DNA from: Glycine soja
Taxonomy: Eukaryota > Streptophyta > Magnoliopsida > Fabales > Fabaceae
DNA length: 64,000 bases
NCBI RefSeq assembly: GCF_004193775.1
Contig: NC_041005.1
Coordinates: 7,008,501 to 7,072,500, forward strand
Direction of reading: 5' to 3'
The number at the start of each line of letters is the position of its first letter. Position 1 is the stretch's first letter. Positions 11,763 to 23,653 of the stretch are shown here, one piece after another. The notes beneath the pieces are model-generated. The model made no database searches and had not been told where the DNA came from. It was given only the letters and a program-made list of their open reading frames with translations. Made by a program: the position numbers and the translations under genes.

Positions 11763-12958
11763 TGTTGGACATGTGGCCTCAGAAATCTTAAGAAGGGGTG
11801 AATTAATTTCCCACTAACAAACTTTTAACCCCCTTCTAAAAAAAAGATAAGCTCGGAATGCAGAAGAAGCAACAATCAATTTAATAAAGTTCTTTAAACA
11901 TGAAAGACAAAATTGATTGCAACAAAATAAATGAGATAAGGGAAGAGAGAATGCAAACACAATTTTTATACTGGTTCGGCAAAGTTCGTACCTACGTCCA
12001 ATACTCAAGCAACCCACGTGAGATTTTCCACTCCCTTTGTAAAAAACCATTTACAAAGTCTGAACCACACAGGGACAACCCATCCCTTGTGTTTAGGAAT
12101 GCTTACAACTTAAGAGACTCTCAGTCCCTTAATCAATCTCTTTGAATGAAAAGAAAGAAAGAAGAATTCTTTCTTGAAGAGAAGGATATTACAATTGAAG
12201 CCCATGGAGAAACTCTTAATGGATTTGTAAGTGTTTGCCCAAGAGTTTCTTTTGAGAGAGCATTTGGAAATGAAGTTCTCTTGGAATCTCTCTCATTTCC
12301 TTTTGAGAGGATAAGACATTTTGAACAAGCAAAACTCTCTCTTCAAAATTTGTGCCCAAGTCACCTATTTATAGGCCTTTGATGACCATTCACAAATCCA
12401 ATCAAAAGATGTGATTGTTGGCAGATTTTCTGAAAACTCTCCACTGGTAATCGATTACAATGTTTGTGTAATCGATTACACAGTGATAGTTTGAAGGGTC
12501 ATGACTTTTGAATTTGAATTTCAGGAGTTTCGTTGCTGGTAATCGATTACAGACATATGGTAATCGATTACATGTTCAAAATTGAAATTCAAAATCCTTT
12601 TCAACAGCTCTTTTTCATTCTTCCCTTCTGGTAATCGATTACACTTCCTGGTAATCGATTACCAGAGCCTTGCATGACTTTGAAACCTTTTGTTTTGAGG
12701 CAAGGCTTGATCTTTAGTGAATCTTGAAACAAGGCTTTGTTTGTTGAAGCAATCTTGAATTAATCTTGAAGCAAATGCTTATCCTTTGAAGCAGCCTTGT
12801 TTGATTCTTCTTTGGCATTATCAAAATTCATGTATTCATACATTCACATTCTCCCCTTTTTTTATGATGACAATCAAGTGATTTCTTTTCGACATCATCA
12901 AAACAATGCATGATCCACAAGTTACATCAATAGTATCTAGTACACCAAACCCCCAACA
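11763..12958. mobile_element. Inner LTR-like element carrying TAATCGATTA repeats
   Basis: The segment begins TGTTGGACATGTGGCCTC and ends CCCCCAACA, short inverted ends TGTTGG/CCAACA with TG...CA termini. Sequence on its two sides reads as one continuous block of different character. It contains a line of AGAAATCTTAAGAAGGGGTG and the paired palindromes at 12448-12661. There is no recognisable protein. I found no matching target duplication, so this could be an LTR or another element type. Confidence 0.5.
12448..12661. repeat. Six TAATCGATTA palindromes in three evenly spaced pairs
   Basis: Copies start at 12448, 12469, 12540, 12561, 12632 and 12652. Spacing inside each pair is 21, 21 and 20 bp, and the first members of the pairs are exactly 92 bp apart. 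The first member of every pair is preceded by CTGG. Confidence 0.9.
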
Positions 12959-13662
12959 ATGGGTGAACTAGCCTCTCATTGTCATGAGAAGTCTTACAAG
13001 AAAAGAAAACACAAAGTGAGAGAAAAAGAAGATGATTCACAAGTCAAAGCTAGCCAAAGCTCTATATTTTCATATTTTTCATTGTGTCGTAGAATACTTT
13101 TTACTAATCCCAAGGGAGTGTCCTTTTATATTGGGTCCAGAGCCATTGTCTTGTCACTTCAGGGTGCGATCAACTCGTTGGGCAAAACTCACTCGTTGGG
13201 TGAGTTCTTCAAAATTCTAAGAGGCACTTCAGATGTGATTTTACTCCCTAGTCAAATTTGTACTTGCTAAGCGAATTATTCAACAATTGAATTTTTACAA
13301 TTTTTCCCTACTACAGTGGCCTTTACTCATTGGTCAAATTGTACTCGCAAGACGAGTTCTTTAAATGACTTGGCACTTCTCTTAAACTCTTGAACTGTCA
13401 TGAGGCCTTATTTATACACTTGGACTAGTTGGGTGAGTATAATTCGTTGGGCGAGACCTCACGGGTGACAACAACATTTGGTGTCCTTAAACACCTTGAA
13501 AAAAGAATAAAAACTAGTAGAAAAGATTCAAATTTCATTTACAACCTAAGATTCTATAAAACTCTATTTCCTAACTATATTAAGGCTAAACTAAAGCAAA
13601 AACTTCAAGAAAATTAGACAATTGTTGTCTTATTTGTAACTCAAATGAACATATGCACAACA

Positions 13663-15390
13663 ATTATCAATAGCCCATTTTTTATTCTTCTGCAAAGACT
13701 CCATCTTCTTCACCATAACACTCATCCATCTGTCTTTCTCCTGGATGTTCATAGCCTCTTAAAAGGTAAAAAGGATCTCTAGTACTAGTGAGAAGTGCAA
13801 AAGCAATCAATTTAGCCAATTCTTCAAACACATATTGGATAACTTGTTTAATGGTGTGATGATCTCTATCTATAACAAGATTATACTCCTGATGCAGTCC
13901 ACCTGGACTCACTGGTCCAAGCCTAGGTGTGGGTGTGACCTTAGGTCTTGGACTGCATTGGTCTGCCTTCTCAAGAATCATTGGCAGCTACTCAAAGTCC
14001 ATTTAAACATCCATGGAGCAAGGGGAAGCTCCATCAAACACTAGCACAATTGTCTCAATTATTTGTGGTAACATGGATTGCTCATCAAACACTACATCTT
14101 TGTTGCACCATCTTCTTGGAAACTGGATCCTAAAACTTGAACTCCTTCACACCTTTGGAATAACTTACAAAAACACACATTTTCGACTTTGGATCAAGTT
14201 TAGATATCTCATTACTAGAAATATGCACAAAAGTAGGACATTCAAATATTATGAAATTATTAAAACCAACAGAGTTCCCTTTCCAAACTTCTTTTGTAAC
14301 TTTCTCATCAAATTATGCTCTTGGTGATTGGTTGAGCAGATACCACATCATATTCACCGCTTCTATCCAAAAGCCTTTAGAAAGACTAGCTTGCAGCCTC
14401 ATACATTGACCCCTTTCAATAAGGGACTTATTCATTCTCTCTGCAACATCAATTTGTTGTGGTGCTTTTCGTGACCACTTTGTTTTGGTAAGCTAAATTT
14501 TATTATATTATCTTAGGCATAGTTGCTTACAAGACAAAAGCTAGCTTCTAGATGTTCTAAGAAACCTACCTTATTGAAATCTCAAGTATTTTTTTTATTT
14601 TATCTATATGTATTCTATTAATGGGCTCAAGCATGTGAAGAAAGCAATAAGCGAGAAAAACTCTTTACTAATAACATAGAAATGATGTCTTTGAATGCCA
14701 TATTCCTCACAAAATTTTTGAAACTGCGAGTCTGTGTATTATGTGCCATTATCAGACCTCAAGTACCTGATCTTTCTGCTTGTTTGGTTCTCCACCTCAA
14801 CCTTCCACATCTTGAACTTCTTCTATTTCATAAATTACACCCAGGCCTTGCAAGAAAAATCATCAATGAAGGTCACAAAATAGTGAGAATCACCCAAGGA
14901 TGAATCTCTAGTAGGACCCTACACATTAGTATGTACATAATCTAGAATCCCCTTGGTGATATGCTTTGCAACTTTAAACCACACCCTAGTCTGTTTCCCA
15001 AGCAGACAATACTCACACAAGACTAACTTGCAACTCCGAACTCCTTTCAAGACTCGTCTCTTATGAAGCTCTGCCATCTCACACTTACTGAGTTAACCCA
15101 AACACAAGTGCCACAATCCGATAGCATCATCATCAGACTCAACAGATGCAACTTGGCTTACAACTACACTTCCCAGAAGCCTATAAATATTTCCTCATAG
15201 TCAATGCCTTGTTACACACTTTGAAGGCTCGATCTCCATAAGTTTTGTAATTGAAACCATTGGCCTATAAGGTACAAGTGAGATCAAATTCTTCCTCAAC
15301 TCAGGAATATGTCAAATATCACACAACATTCTCATTCCATCATCATCCATAGCAATTTGCTCGTCTCATTCCAACAATAGCACATGTATT
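13663..15390 (-). pseudogene. Ty1-copia integrase and linker remnants
   Basis: The best frame, minus 13981-13682, reads YVFEELAKLIAFALLTSTRD, then GYEHPGERQMDECYGEEDGV. This corresponds to the region between integrase and RT where copia proteins have a 'PxxFxEAxxxxxW' block. Upstream, the stretch 14000-15300 has many short integrase-like bits but no frame longer than about 100 codons. This is heavily decayed coding DNA placed between the protease at 15404 and RT. Confidence 0.65.
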
Positions 15391-15403
15391 ACCCATATAA
15401 ATA

Positions 15404-15655
15404 CTACCAAATACCTGACTTGTATGTGGTGAACCAGTCCTTTTGGGGAGTCATATGGTAAGAACATCCACAATCAAGAATCCATGCATTTGTCAACTGA
15501 CTGCATGAACCAGAGTGAACATTTCCTTCACTGTAGTAGTCCAAATCGTCAGTCTCTATCACATTTGCTAAGCGGGATGACCCTTCACTAGATTTCTTCA
15601 ACTCTGGGCAATCTCTCTTGAAATGTTCCTCTAGTTACATTTGTAGCACTTCATT
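15404..15655 (-). pseudogene. Ty1-copia zinc knuckle and protease start
   Basis: Minus frame 15655-15600 gives CYKC, and after a one-base shift EHFKRDCPELKKS. Together they make the CX2CX4HX4C zinc knuckle of Gag, broken by a frameshift. Minus frame 15601-15404 then gives NAWILDCGCSYHMTPQKDWF. It matches the copia protease active site W-I-L-D-S/T-G-A/C-S-x-H-M, but the Asp is followed by CG rather than SG or TG. Confidence 0.8.
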
Positions 15656-15783
15656 GTTTTCTTGTGTTCTCTGGACTTGGACTTCTTCCTCTGCTTACCA
15701 CCAGAACCCTTGCCTTATTTCTTTTCATGTTTATGTTTCCCTTTCATATACAGACAATCATTTTGCAAACTCCACACTGCATT

Positions 15784-16304
15784 CTATCTCCATTGAAAGT
15801 AAGACATAAGTGCAGCCTGTATTGCCTCCAGGCTGATTGAGTCTTTCCCATATGTTAAGGTTGTCACTAAATGTTCGTAAGAAGAAGGCAAAGAACATAG
15901 TAGAATACATGTCTTATCCTTGTCCTCAATCTTCATGTTCAACATTGTTAGATCACATGTTGTTGAAGACATTCACATACAATTTCTACTTCAGATACAG
16001 TTTGTTCGTCTATGATTTTGACATGTATTAACTATCCAGTTTCTTCCATACTACCCCTAAAGATGTCAACTCCATCACGTGATAAAGGGGCCTTGTTTGC
16101 TAAACACAAGCATATGGTTGCCATAACCCTCTCTTGCAACTTTTTCCAATCCAAATCCTCCATCTTCTTAGGCTTTGAGTTGCGTAGCACCTTCAGAAGA
16201 CCTTGTTGTGCCAACAAATCCTTAACTCACATCTATCACAGTCCAAAATTCTCAGTTCCATCGAACTTCCCTACTTTGAATTTGACCCCAGAGTTTAGCG
16301 TCAT
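15784..16304 (-). pseudogene. Ty1-copia gag remnant
   Basis: From an ATG at 16304 on the minus strand it reads FKVGKFDGTENFGL, then stops. It continues in frames giving VKDLLAQQGLLKVL, MEDLDWKKLQERVMATICLC and LLCSLPSSYEHLVTTLTYG. These match the copia gag (UBN2/DUF4219-type) pattern of 'F.G.ENF..W' and 'LL.SLP.SY...V'. In-frame stops near 16235 disable it. Confidence 0.82.
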
Positions 16305-16315
16305 TTGATACTAGT

Positions 16316-16719
16316 TGTTAGCAATAGCAACCAAAATTCTAAAGGAATTAGAGAAATCATACACATACACACAAACACAAGAGATTTAACGAGGTTTAAC
16401 AAATATGCCTACGTCATCGAGAACAAAGTGACTATTTCTTTTTCTTATTCATTGACAATGGGGTTATATTATATATACAAGTACATTATTTTTATATGTA
16501 TTATCTTAAACCGTGTACATTATCTTAATCCAAGTATTATCTTTATGTATGTATTATCTTAATTTGCATACATTATCTTTATGCGTGTATTATTTTAATC
16601 CACATGCAATATTATACATTTCACAAGAACTTTGTTCGGACACTCTCAACCTACTTTGTAATCCAACAATAAGTTGTCCTTACACTTCATTTTACCTATA
16701 AAATGAGTCATGCACAACA
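16316..16719 (-). repeat. 5' LTR of the minus-strand copia element
   Basis: On the + strand it starts TGTTAGCAATAGC and ends GCACAACA, giving TG...CA borders and 404 bp. Just inside it, the minus strand reads TAGTATCAAATGAC, a degraded form of the tRNA-Met primer site TGGTATCAGAGC. Its right half matches the remnant at 7975-8171. ATTATCTTAAT-type runs are repeated about five times in its middle. Confidence 0.72.
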
Positions 16720-17475
16720 CATAAAAACTAAAATTTGTTATAGGTGGATGAATTATATTTTGGTATTATATGTGAATAAATTTTCTCACAAAGATTCAAA
16801 AATTTTGGTCATTTTTTCATTTTAATTTATTTAATTTCTATGCACGAGAGACTTTTTTTTTAGAGGAAAGAGAGAGACTTATTATTTATTAGATCGATAA
16901 ATATATTTTGTTATCACTAATTCACATTAAATTCTATGAAAGATACTTTATCCGTGTTACACACATCAAAGTTTTAAGATTCTCATTGATCTCTTACCAC
17001 GGTCTGCATTGTTTCCTTTTTCATGAAAGAGAATAAACGCGTATGTATATTGACCACATTACACGTGTTCTGACCACCGTACGTGAAAATCAGTGAAAAC
17101 AACGTTTGAGGAAGCAAACAAAGGGTGGTCCCCACCTTTAAGATCTCCGTTTTCTCAAAAATCTTCCTGGTTTGGTCTTTCAAGATCCAACCCTGTTTGA
17201 AATTCACCTGTGCTTGTTTTTCTCCTACTTCACACTTCTGATCTCATCTCTCTCACACCTCACCTCGTTTTGCTTTTTTTACTTTTGAATGTTACCATCT
17301 TAATTTTTTCTCTTTGGGTATCTTCACAAAGCAAAGAAATTCACTGAGAAAGCCAAAGCCAAAGGTGATGATGGAATAATAAGTACAAATGAAAGATGAA
17401 CAGGAAATATTGAATTGGGTCAATCGGATCTAATCTATCGAGTATAAGTAGGTAATTCACAAAGGAGTGTTATTT
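16720..17475 (+). promoter_or_regulatory. Upstream region of the unknown-protein gene
   Basis: No coding sequence is supported. CT-rich, T-rich sequence at 17210-17330 precedes the gene, as is common in plant 5' leaders. The ACACGTGT-type sequence near 17060-17070 is a G-box-like core (TACACGTGTT). The transcription start cannot be placed. Confidence 0.4.
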
Positions 17476-20242
17476 ATGGCTACATATACCAAAAGCACTA
17501 TGGTGAAGGGGGTCAAGTCAATTGCCCAAGATGTCTCTTCCAAGCCCAAGATTGATTCTTTAGCTCTCAAGAAGAAGCTAAACACCTCAATCAAGCACCC
17601 GCCTGATTCTAAGTTGAAGTTTGTCACCACTACAGTCACAAAATCTGAGGTATCATTGTCAACAAACACTAAATAACAAAAACACCCCAACTTTTTTATT
17701 TATTGGATTGAATTCTTATATATGGTTGTTTTGAACTTTGGACTTTGAATTTGTGGGGTTCTGATTTTGAATTCAGCTGCTGGTTTTCGTTGACTGTTGG
17801 ATATTGCATTGACTGTTAATTTTACATGTTGCTATTGCTGCGCTTACTGCTTAGGGTTCAGAATTCCAGGATGTTCCAATAAATACATCGTAATTTATTA
17901 GGAGAATTTGCATTTGATTTGTGTTACATAAGTATTTTACTTGTTTTTTCGTTAAAAAATTATGGAACCATAAAGCATTTCTTGTTTCAACTTTCAAATA
18001 TAGTGTGTAAATGTCAGTTAGGAAGGGTTTTAACTTGGAATTTTTGTTTTGCATAAACTTGAAGGTGAAATCAAAACCGGTAACTACATCATCAGCATCG
18101 TCCAAAACAATAACAAAGACAACTACTACCAAAACCAAAGTGAGAGAGAAGAAAGTCTATAGTCTGCCTGGCCAGAAACATGATCCTCCAGAACAGGTAC
18201 TGAATCTATCTCATTTGGTTCATGGAATTCACAAACCAATGTCTACATATGGCAATCGGCTTGTACTCATCCTTGAGATATTTTTTATGCTTTCTTTGAC
18301 AGAAAGAACCCCTGAGGATTTTCTATGAGTCATTGTCAAAACAGATACCAACAAGTGAAATGGCAGAATTTTGGTGAGTTTTCTTTCAATCATACAATTA
18401 TTAGCCATCCATTTTCGCTTCTGCAATTAGATGTTTGTTCTGTTTCTTTTAAGATATGTGTCTATGCCAACTGATATCTAGGATAGCCATTTGCTAGGCT
18501 GACCATTGCGAATGTTCTGTTTTAATGAATCAAATTAATGTTTCATACCATTGACATGACATCAATTTGCCTTAATTGTTTTATGAAAATCTTGCATTGT
18601 CTACTGATAAGTGACTTTGATTAAAAAAACGCTATGGTCTCTATTTGTATCACTAGCTCATTCCTTCCCCGTTCACGTCTAACATTGTCAACTTGTGCAC
18701 GATGATAAAGTATGCTAGTGCATTTGCTACTACTTTGTTCCTCTTTATTTCATAAAGAAGGACATTTCTTGTAGAGTGACAACTGCAAGTGTCAGTTTGC
18801 CTGATAAACTTGTTTCCTTAGATTGAAAGATAGTGCTATTAGAGATATAAATGTAGTTAATAGTATGCCTCTCCTGGACAAACCTCCTATTTTCTCCTAT
18901 CTTGTCAATTACAGGATGATATATTCTGTTTTTTCATTTCTAAGAACAAATTACTTTATTTGATTTGGTTGACCTTAGCTTATGAGATTGCTAAGTCTGA
19001 CATTGAGTTCCATCACCATCTCTGTAAAATTTAAAGACCGGTTTATCATAACTTTGTCTGTTATAATATATTTTGTAAAGTAGGAAACCTCCTTGTCATT
19101 TATTAACAGTTTATACTCCATGGAAAATAGTGGTGGCTCACTTTCGTTATTACACCTCTCTATTTTCTTGGTGGGTAATCTGTCTTTTGAGCCTTAAGGC
19201 TCGCTTTAGTTCTAGTGAGCCTCCAAAACCTAATTCATTTAAATTTTATTTTGATAAAAATAAAAATCAATTAAACATAACTACATCATTACTAAATAAC
19301 ATAATTCAGAAGTCATACCGTAAGGAGTGCTAAAACTAAGAAACTAAACAAGAGTTTAAACAACAGTAATGTAGGTACATGGAAAATTCTGAAAGTTACT
19401 TAGGAGCAACCCCATTTTTTTGTTGTATGTGGACAACGGCGACAACAAGATTTGAATCTAGAACCTTGTGTAAACCTTAACGGGTTAGGACTTAGGAGCA
19501 ACCCTGTTAAGAAGCAATCGACAGTCATCTTTATTGCCTGTTTGGATACAAGCTAGAAAAGCTTCTGAAGAGTGTTTTAGCAAGTAATATCTTTGAGAAA
19601 ATTTTAATTTTTAACAAATAAAAATTTATAAATAGTTGATAATATTCCTTCTGAAAGGCAAGTAAAAATATTTTAACAAACCTCAATTGCTTGTTGATAT
19701 TTTAATTTGTTCTTCCAAAATTTGAGGGAAAAATAGATTTTATGATCTCAATGCTTCTTGTATTATATTGGAAGGTATAGTGTTTGTTCAGTTGTTTTCC
19801 ATAGTATTAGTTGGAGGGGGCCAGTTTGATTCCTTCAGCATTATAGATTTAAGCGATTGAATCTGTGCATGACTCTTGAACTGATGATGTTTTGTATTCA
19901 GTTGGAGTCTTGTGCTGTAGTTTACTGAAGTTTATGTGGATTAAATCTTGCTCAGAAATTACAAATTGAATTATATATACCTCAATGTGCAGGTTAATGG
20001 AACATGGGTTGCTATCTCCTGAAAAAGCTAAGAAAGCATTTGAGAAAAGGCAGAGGAAGCAAAAAGAGCTTCGAACAGGAACTCCTGTTAAGTTATCAAA
20101 GCCGCCAACTAAGACTGCAACATCACAGAAACAACAACAGGTATCAAAGAACGGTGACATAAAAGCCAAGAAAAGAATTGTCAATGAGAGTGATGATGAT
20201 GATGACGATTTCATTTTAAGTCATAAAAGAAGAAAATGGTAA
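17476..20242 (+). CDS. Basic nuclear-type plant protein of unknown function, four exons
   Basis: Proposed exons are 17476-17649, 18065-18196, 18303-18373 and 19993-20242. All introns are GT-AG; the total is 627 nt, 208 aa. The start is the ATG giving MATYTKSTMVKG. Residues 1-85 are Lys/Thr/Ser-rich and low complexity. Residues about 86-157 form the ordered-looking core, with KKVYSLPGQKHDPPEQ, then LRIFYESLSKQIPTSEMAEF, W126 spanning an exon junction, LMEHGLLSPEKAKKAFEKRQ and TGTP. The tail has a six-Asp run (193-198) followed by HKRRKW, a probable nuclear localisation signal. I recognise the core as a plant-conserved type without an assigned function and can name no enzyme or domain. Intron 3 is long (1619 bp). 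Confidence 0.85.
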
Positions 20243-22782
20243 GAAGAAGGAAAGCCTCTCATAATGTTTATTTAATAAAAATAAAAAAGAAGAAATGTTG
20301 TACTCTCGGAAAAATTGTTGGATAAAAAATTCTTCATGTTTCTAGCTTACCGATACAATAAGGGACAAGCAATTTACGTGTCTCTCGGAATCTATATTTT
20401 GACAATGGAAATTAATTCCCTCTGTTACCTAAGTGTCTTGAAATTGATAAACATATTCTGCCTAACAATTTGACTACCTTTTTCTTCTCACATATAAATA
20501 TATAACATTACCCTTCAATTTGAGGTCTTTGGTGGTCTTTGTTTTCCTTCTCCCATGTACCATTACATTATTATCCTGGAGGAATTTGTGAGAAAATTTT
20601 AAAACATAAAGAGTTGTGCTGTTTTATTTAAATTAATGAGTTATATTGTTTCATTTAAAATAAAGAGTTGTGTTGATTCATTCAATTTAAAGAGTTGTTT
20701 TCATCAAATTGGAGAGCTGTTTTGGTTCGATCCAATAAATATAACACTTCATAGGAGTTGGTTATAAACATGTAGAGGAAAGAGAATGTGTTTACATAAA
20801 TAAAGATTGTGTTTGTTTATTCATAAGTAGACATCAATAGAAATTGTGTCTATTTATAAAAATCCAGATTAGAGTTGAAGTATCATCAAAATATAAATTA
20901 GAATAAAAGTTTTTTTTTATAATGCACCAAGTGCTATGCTGTAAGTTGTCATGAAATACATTGAATTTAATTAATGCGACACTTTTGAAAAAATACAAAG
21001 GATCTAGAAATAGAAAGGTATGTTTCCATGCATAAGGTACACTTTATTTATAATTAATTTCTATTTCATCCTCTCAATATATTCTGAAATTTATTTATCT
21101 TTTCCTTTGTTACACGAGATAAAAAAAATGTTATTTAGTAATCTTTTATCCACATTTTGTTAGTTTGAGTGATAAACTCAAATCACTTAAATAAGATTTG
21201 ATATTTGAATTTTGTAGATGAAAAAATGTAGTTGGTAAGAGAAATTTCACAAAGGATGATCAATCAAATTTTTTGACAAAAATTAATCATTAATAAAATT
21301 AATAAATATTTCACAATAATATCATTATAACTTACATACATCATTATTTTTGTAATTTTAATTTTCAGGATGCAAACTATATTCAGGTTCTCATTATATT
21401 CTAAGGGAAATTCGTCATCAATCTAAGTTACATCCAAGTTGTGGAATTTGTGAAAGCAAATTAAATGCAAACGAAAATGTTTACCCAGATGTTGAAGATA
21501 TATAATTGTGCAAGCTTTTCTTCTTATTTATTCTTATTTTACTCTTCAAATATTTATTTTCACTACTATAAAAATAAGGGTTAACTCAATTATATGCACC
21601 TCCACACCCGGAAAAATGAGACGAGAATGCTTTAAGTTAATTATTCTTCAAAGAGAATAAATAAATAAATAAACATTGAGATAAGAAAATTAAGTGCATT
21701 GAAAGTCTTGGTGTGAATCTCCCAATCCTACAAGTTTTCCTTAATAATCCTAAATTTTATCAACTTGGGACTATTGCCTTTACCATTAATTCAATTTTCC
21801 TCTTTTAAACCGATCTTTCTAAATCTAAAATTATTCCTTATTTTTTTCACTATTAATTTTTATTGATTTAGTGATAAATCACTAAATCAAACATGTGGCC
21901 GCAATGAAAAAAAGATAAATTATTACTCAACATTATCAGCAACACTACACACTTGTGGTGACGTATAAGTTGGGGTGCTACATCTTTTTTCACATGACTC
22001 CTTTATATACAGAAAAGGTTCAATGTTTTATTATAGATAGAATTAGTATATGTTATTTGACCCACCTTTTTACTTAACCTATCAATTACAATAATGTAGT
22101 TCAAGAGTCGATATACATCCTACTATCTCTTAAAATATACCTTTTAAATCTTGACCTACTTGCATTTTATTTGGAAATTTGAATTGTTCTTCCAGCAATT
22201 CCTCTCAATTAAAAATTCCGAATTACCACTTCATTAAAAAACTTTATCTTCTTCTCAATTTTGCTTTAAAATCATTTTCCCTTCTTAAAGTTTGTCTTTC
22301 TAAGTAGTAATGTTCTTTTCTTTTTTTCTTTCTTTTGCAACATTAAATATGTCTTCTTGTACACTTTACAACCTCACTTTAAACTAACATATTTGTACTC
22401 TTGCAATGTTATCTCCATTAAAAAATGATATTGGCAATAGTATAAAGATAAGAGAAGAGTGATTAAGATTGTTGAAAAATAAGATTGCCTAATTATTAAA
22501 TTAAATTAAAATTAAAAATATATTTAAAATGAATACAAAATTAGAAAGAAAAAAGACAAACTGGTCAATCTATAAGATTATGATAAACCATATGGCTTAA
22601 TGAGAGTGGAAATTTTAAAATTGCTTTCATTTAAGAATAAATCCTAAAAACACTCTTATTTAAGAATAATTCTTAAAATATTCTCATCTAAGATGATGGT
22701 TCAGATTTATAACACGAGTAAATTTAAATTGTCCCAAAAATATTTTTGTATTACATTTGTTTAGAAATTTGAACTGTTCTCT

Positions 22783-22847
<65 letters not shown>

Positions 22848-23469
22848 TTTAAGTATCTTTAGTATTTTTAAAATATCTATATTTATACAATTATTTATTA
22901 GTACTTTATAGCCATGTGCTTAAATAAACACAGTCGAAAAGTTCGATATTTCCCCCCAACCTTGCTTACATCATAAAGACGTCTTATGATTTTGTTAAAT
23001 ATATGGGGTTAAGTGGAAGTTAAATCTTAACAAGAGGATCGGCATCTAAGTAGTCAAGTCTTCAATTCATCCTTTACTTCTCATGGATTTACCTTGGCTC
23101 AAAACCCTTCCCGGTTTGAGTTCAGTTGATAAGAGTCTTTCGTAAACATCATTGTGTTTAATAACTTGATACTATATACAAAAATTAAACTTGAAAACTT
23201 ATATTCTATTCATAAATTTAAATTTGACTTCAGCAATAAAATTAAATGAAAAGGTTCAAACATTATTATCATGCAACTTCAGCATTCTCACCTCCGCAAT
23301 TTCGGAACAAGGTGGCCATGGTGAACACAATCAATTTGTTGATGGGCTGGGGGAGAAAAAGGGAACCTCATAGCCCTATAACCTATACCATTTAATCTTA
23401 TTTCCCACGGGTAATAAATTAACCCAAAAAGTTTTTTTTAGCACGGCAAAAAACGAATATATTAATTAT
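20243..23469. other. AT-rich intergenic region
   Basis: The first ~60 bases hold TTTAATAAAAATAAAA, a plausible polyadenylation region of the preceding gene. After that I see no gene. There is a long (AT)n tract at 22785-22845. Confidence 0.55.
22785..22845. repeat. (AT)n microsatellite, about 60 bp
   Basis: Uninterrupted AT dinucleotides. Confidence 0.97.
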
Positions 23470-23641
23470 AACATCTTCAGAGAAGCCAACAAATGTGCAG
23501 ATAGATTAGCTGATTATGCGTGCAATACGAAGTGTTGGTCTATGATTGTGATTGTGATTTTCCAGCTACAACCTCATTTTTTGAGGCATCTGTTAACTGC
23601 TGATATTCTAGGGATTAAATCCTCTAGAACTATTCTTGTGT
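23470..23641 (+). pseudogene. LINE (L1-type) RNase H 3' remnant
   Basis: The frame reads NIFREANKCADRLADYAC, then about 20 residues later LRHLLTADILGI, ending near ILV. Plant L1 LINEs end in an RNase H-like (RVT_3) domain with 'REANxxADxLA' followed by 'P..L...L..D..G', so the spacing and order fit. Nothing recognisable remains upstream of 23460, so this is a short 5'-truncated piece. Confidence 0.65.
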
Positions 23642-23653
23642 AATCCTTTTCTT

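Larger units (their letters stand above)
11093..13662 (-). mobile_element. LTR-like block at the integrase/RT linker of the copia element
   Basis: Copia linker sequence ends on one side at about 13663 and RT sequence resumes at about 11092. Read on the minus strand the block starts TGTTGTGCATATG and ends TTGATTAACA, so it has TG...CA ends, and it contains GGACACGACATTCGGTCTTACC near its 3' end. Without the inner element it is about 1.4 kb and non-coding. It may be a second solo LTR. The flanking pentamers (CTAGT and ATTAT) do not match, so the exact borders are uncertain. Confidence 0.5.
7975..16719 (-). mobile_element. Decayed Ty1-copia retrotransposon with nested insertions
   Basis: On the minus strand the order is LTR (16719-16316), gag, zinc knuckle, protease, integrase remnants, reverse transcriptase, RNase H, polypurine tract, partial LTR (8171-about 7975). 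That is the Ty1-copia order, with integrase before RT. All coding parts carry stops and frameshifts. Two blocks interrupt it: 9162-10527 inside RT and about 11093-13662 at the integrase/RT linker. Without them the element would be about 4.8 kb, normal for copia. The 3' LTR is truncated or too diverged to follow beyond about 7975, and no target duplication could be found. Confidence 0.85.

Noticed and set aside
12448..12661. CRISPR-like array (regular short repeats)
   Set aside because: Repeats are 10-bp palindromes with alternating 21 and ~71 bp gaps in plant LTR-like DNA; not a CRISPR architecture.
17457..17690. Minus frame opposite exon 1 of the unknown-protein gene
   Set aside because: Antisense shadow of a Lys/Thr-rich exon; no splice or family support.
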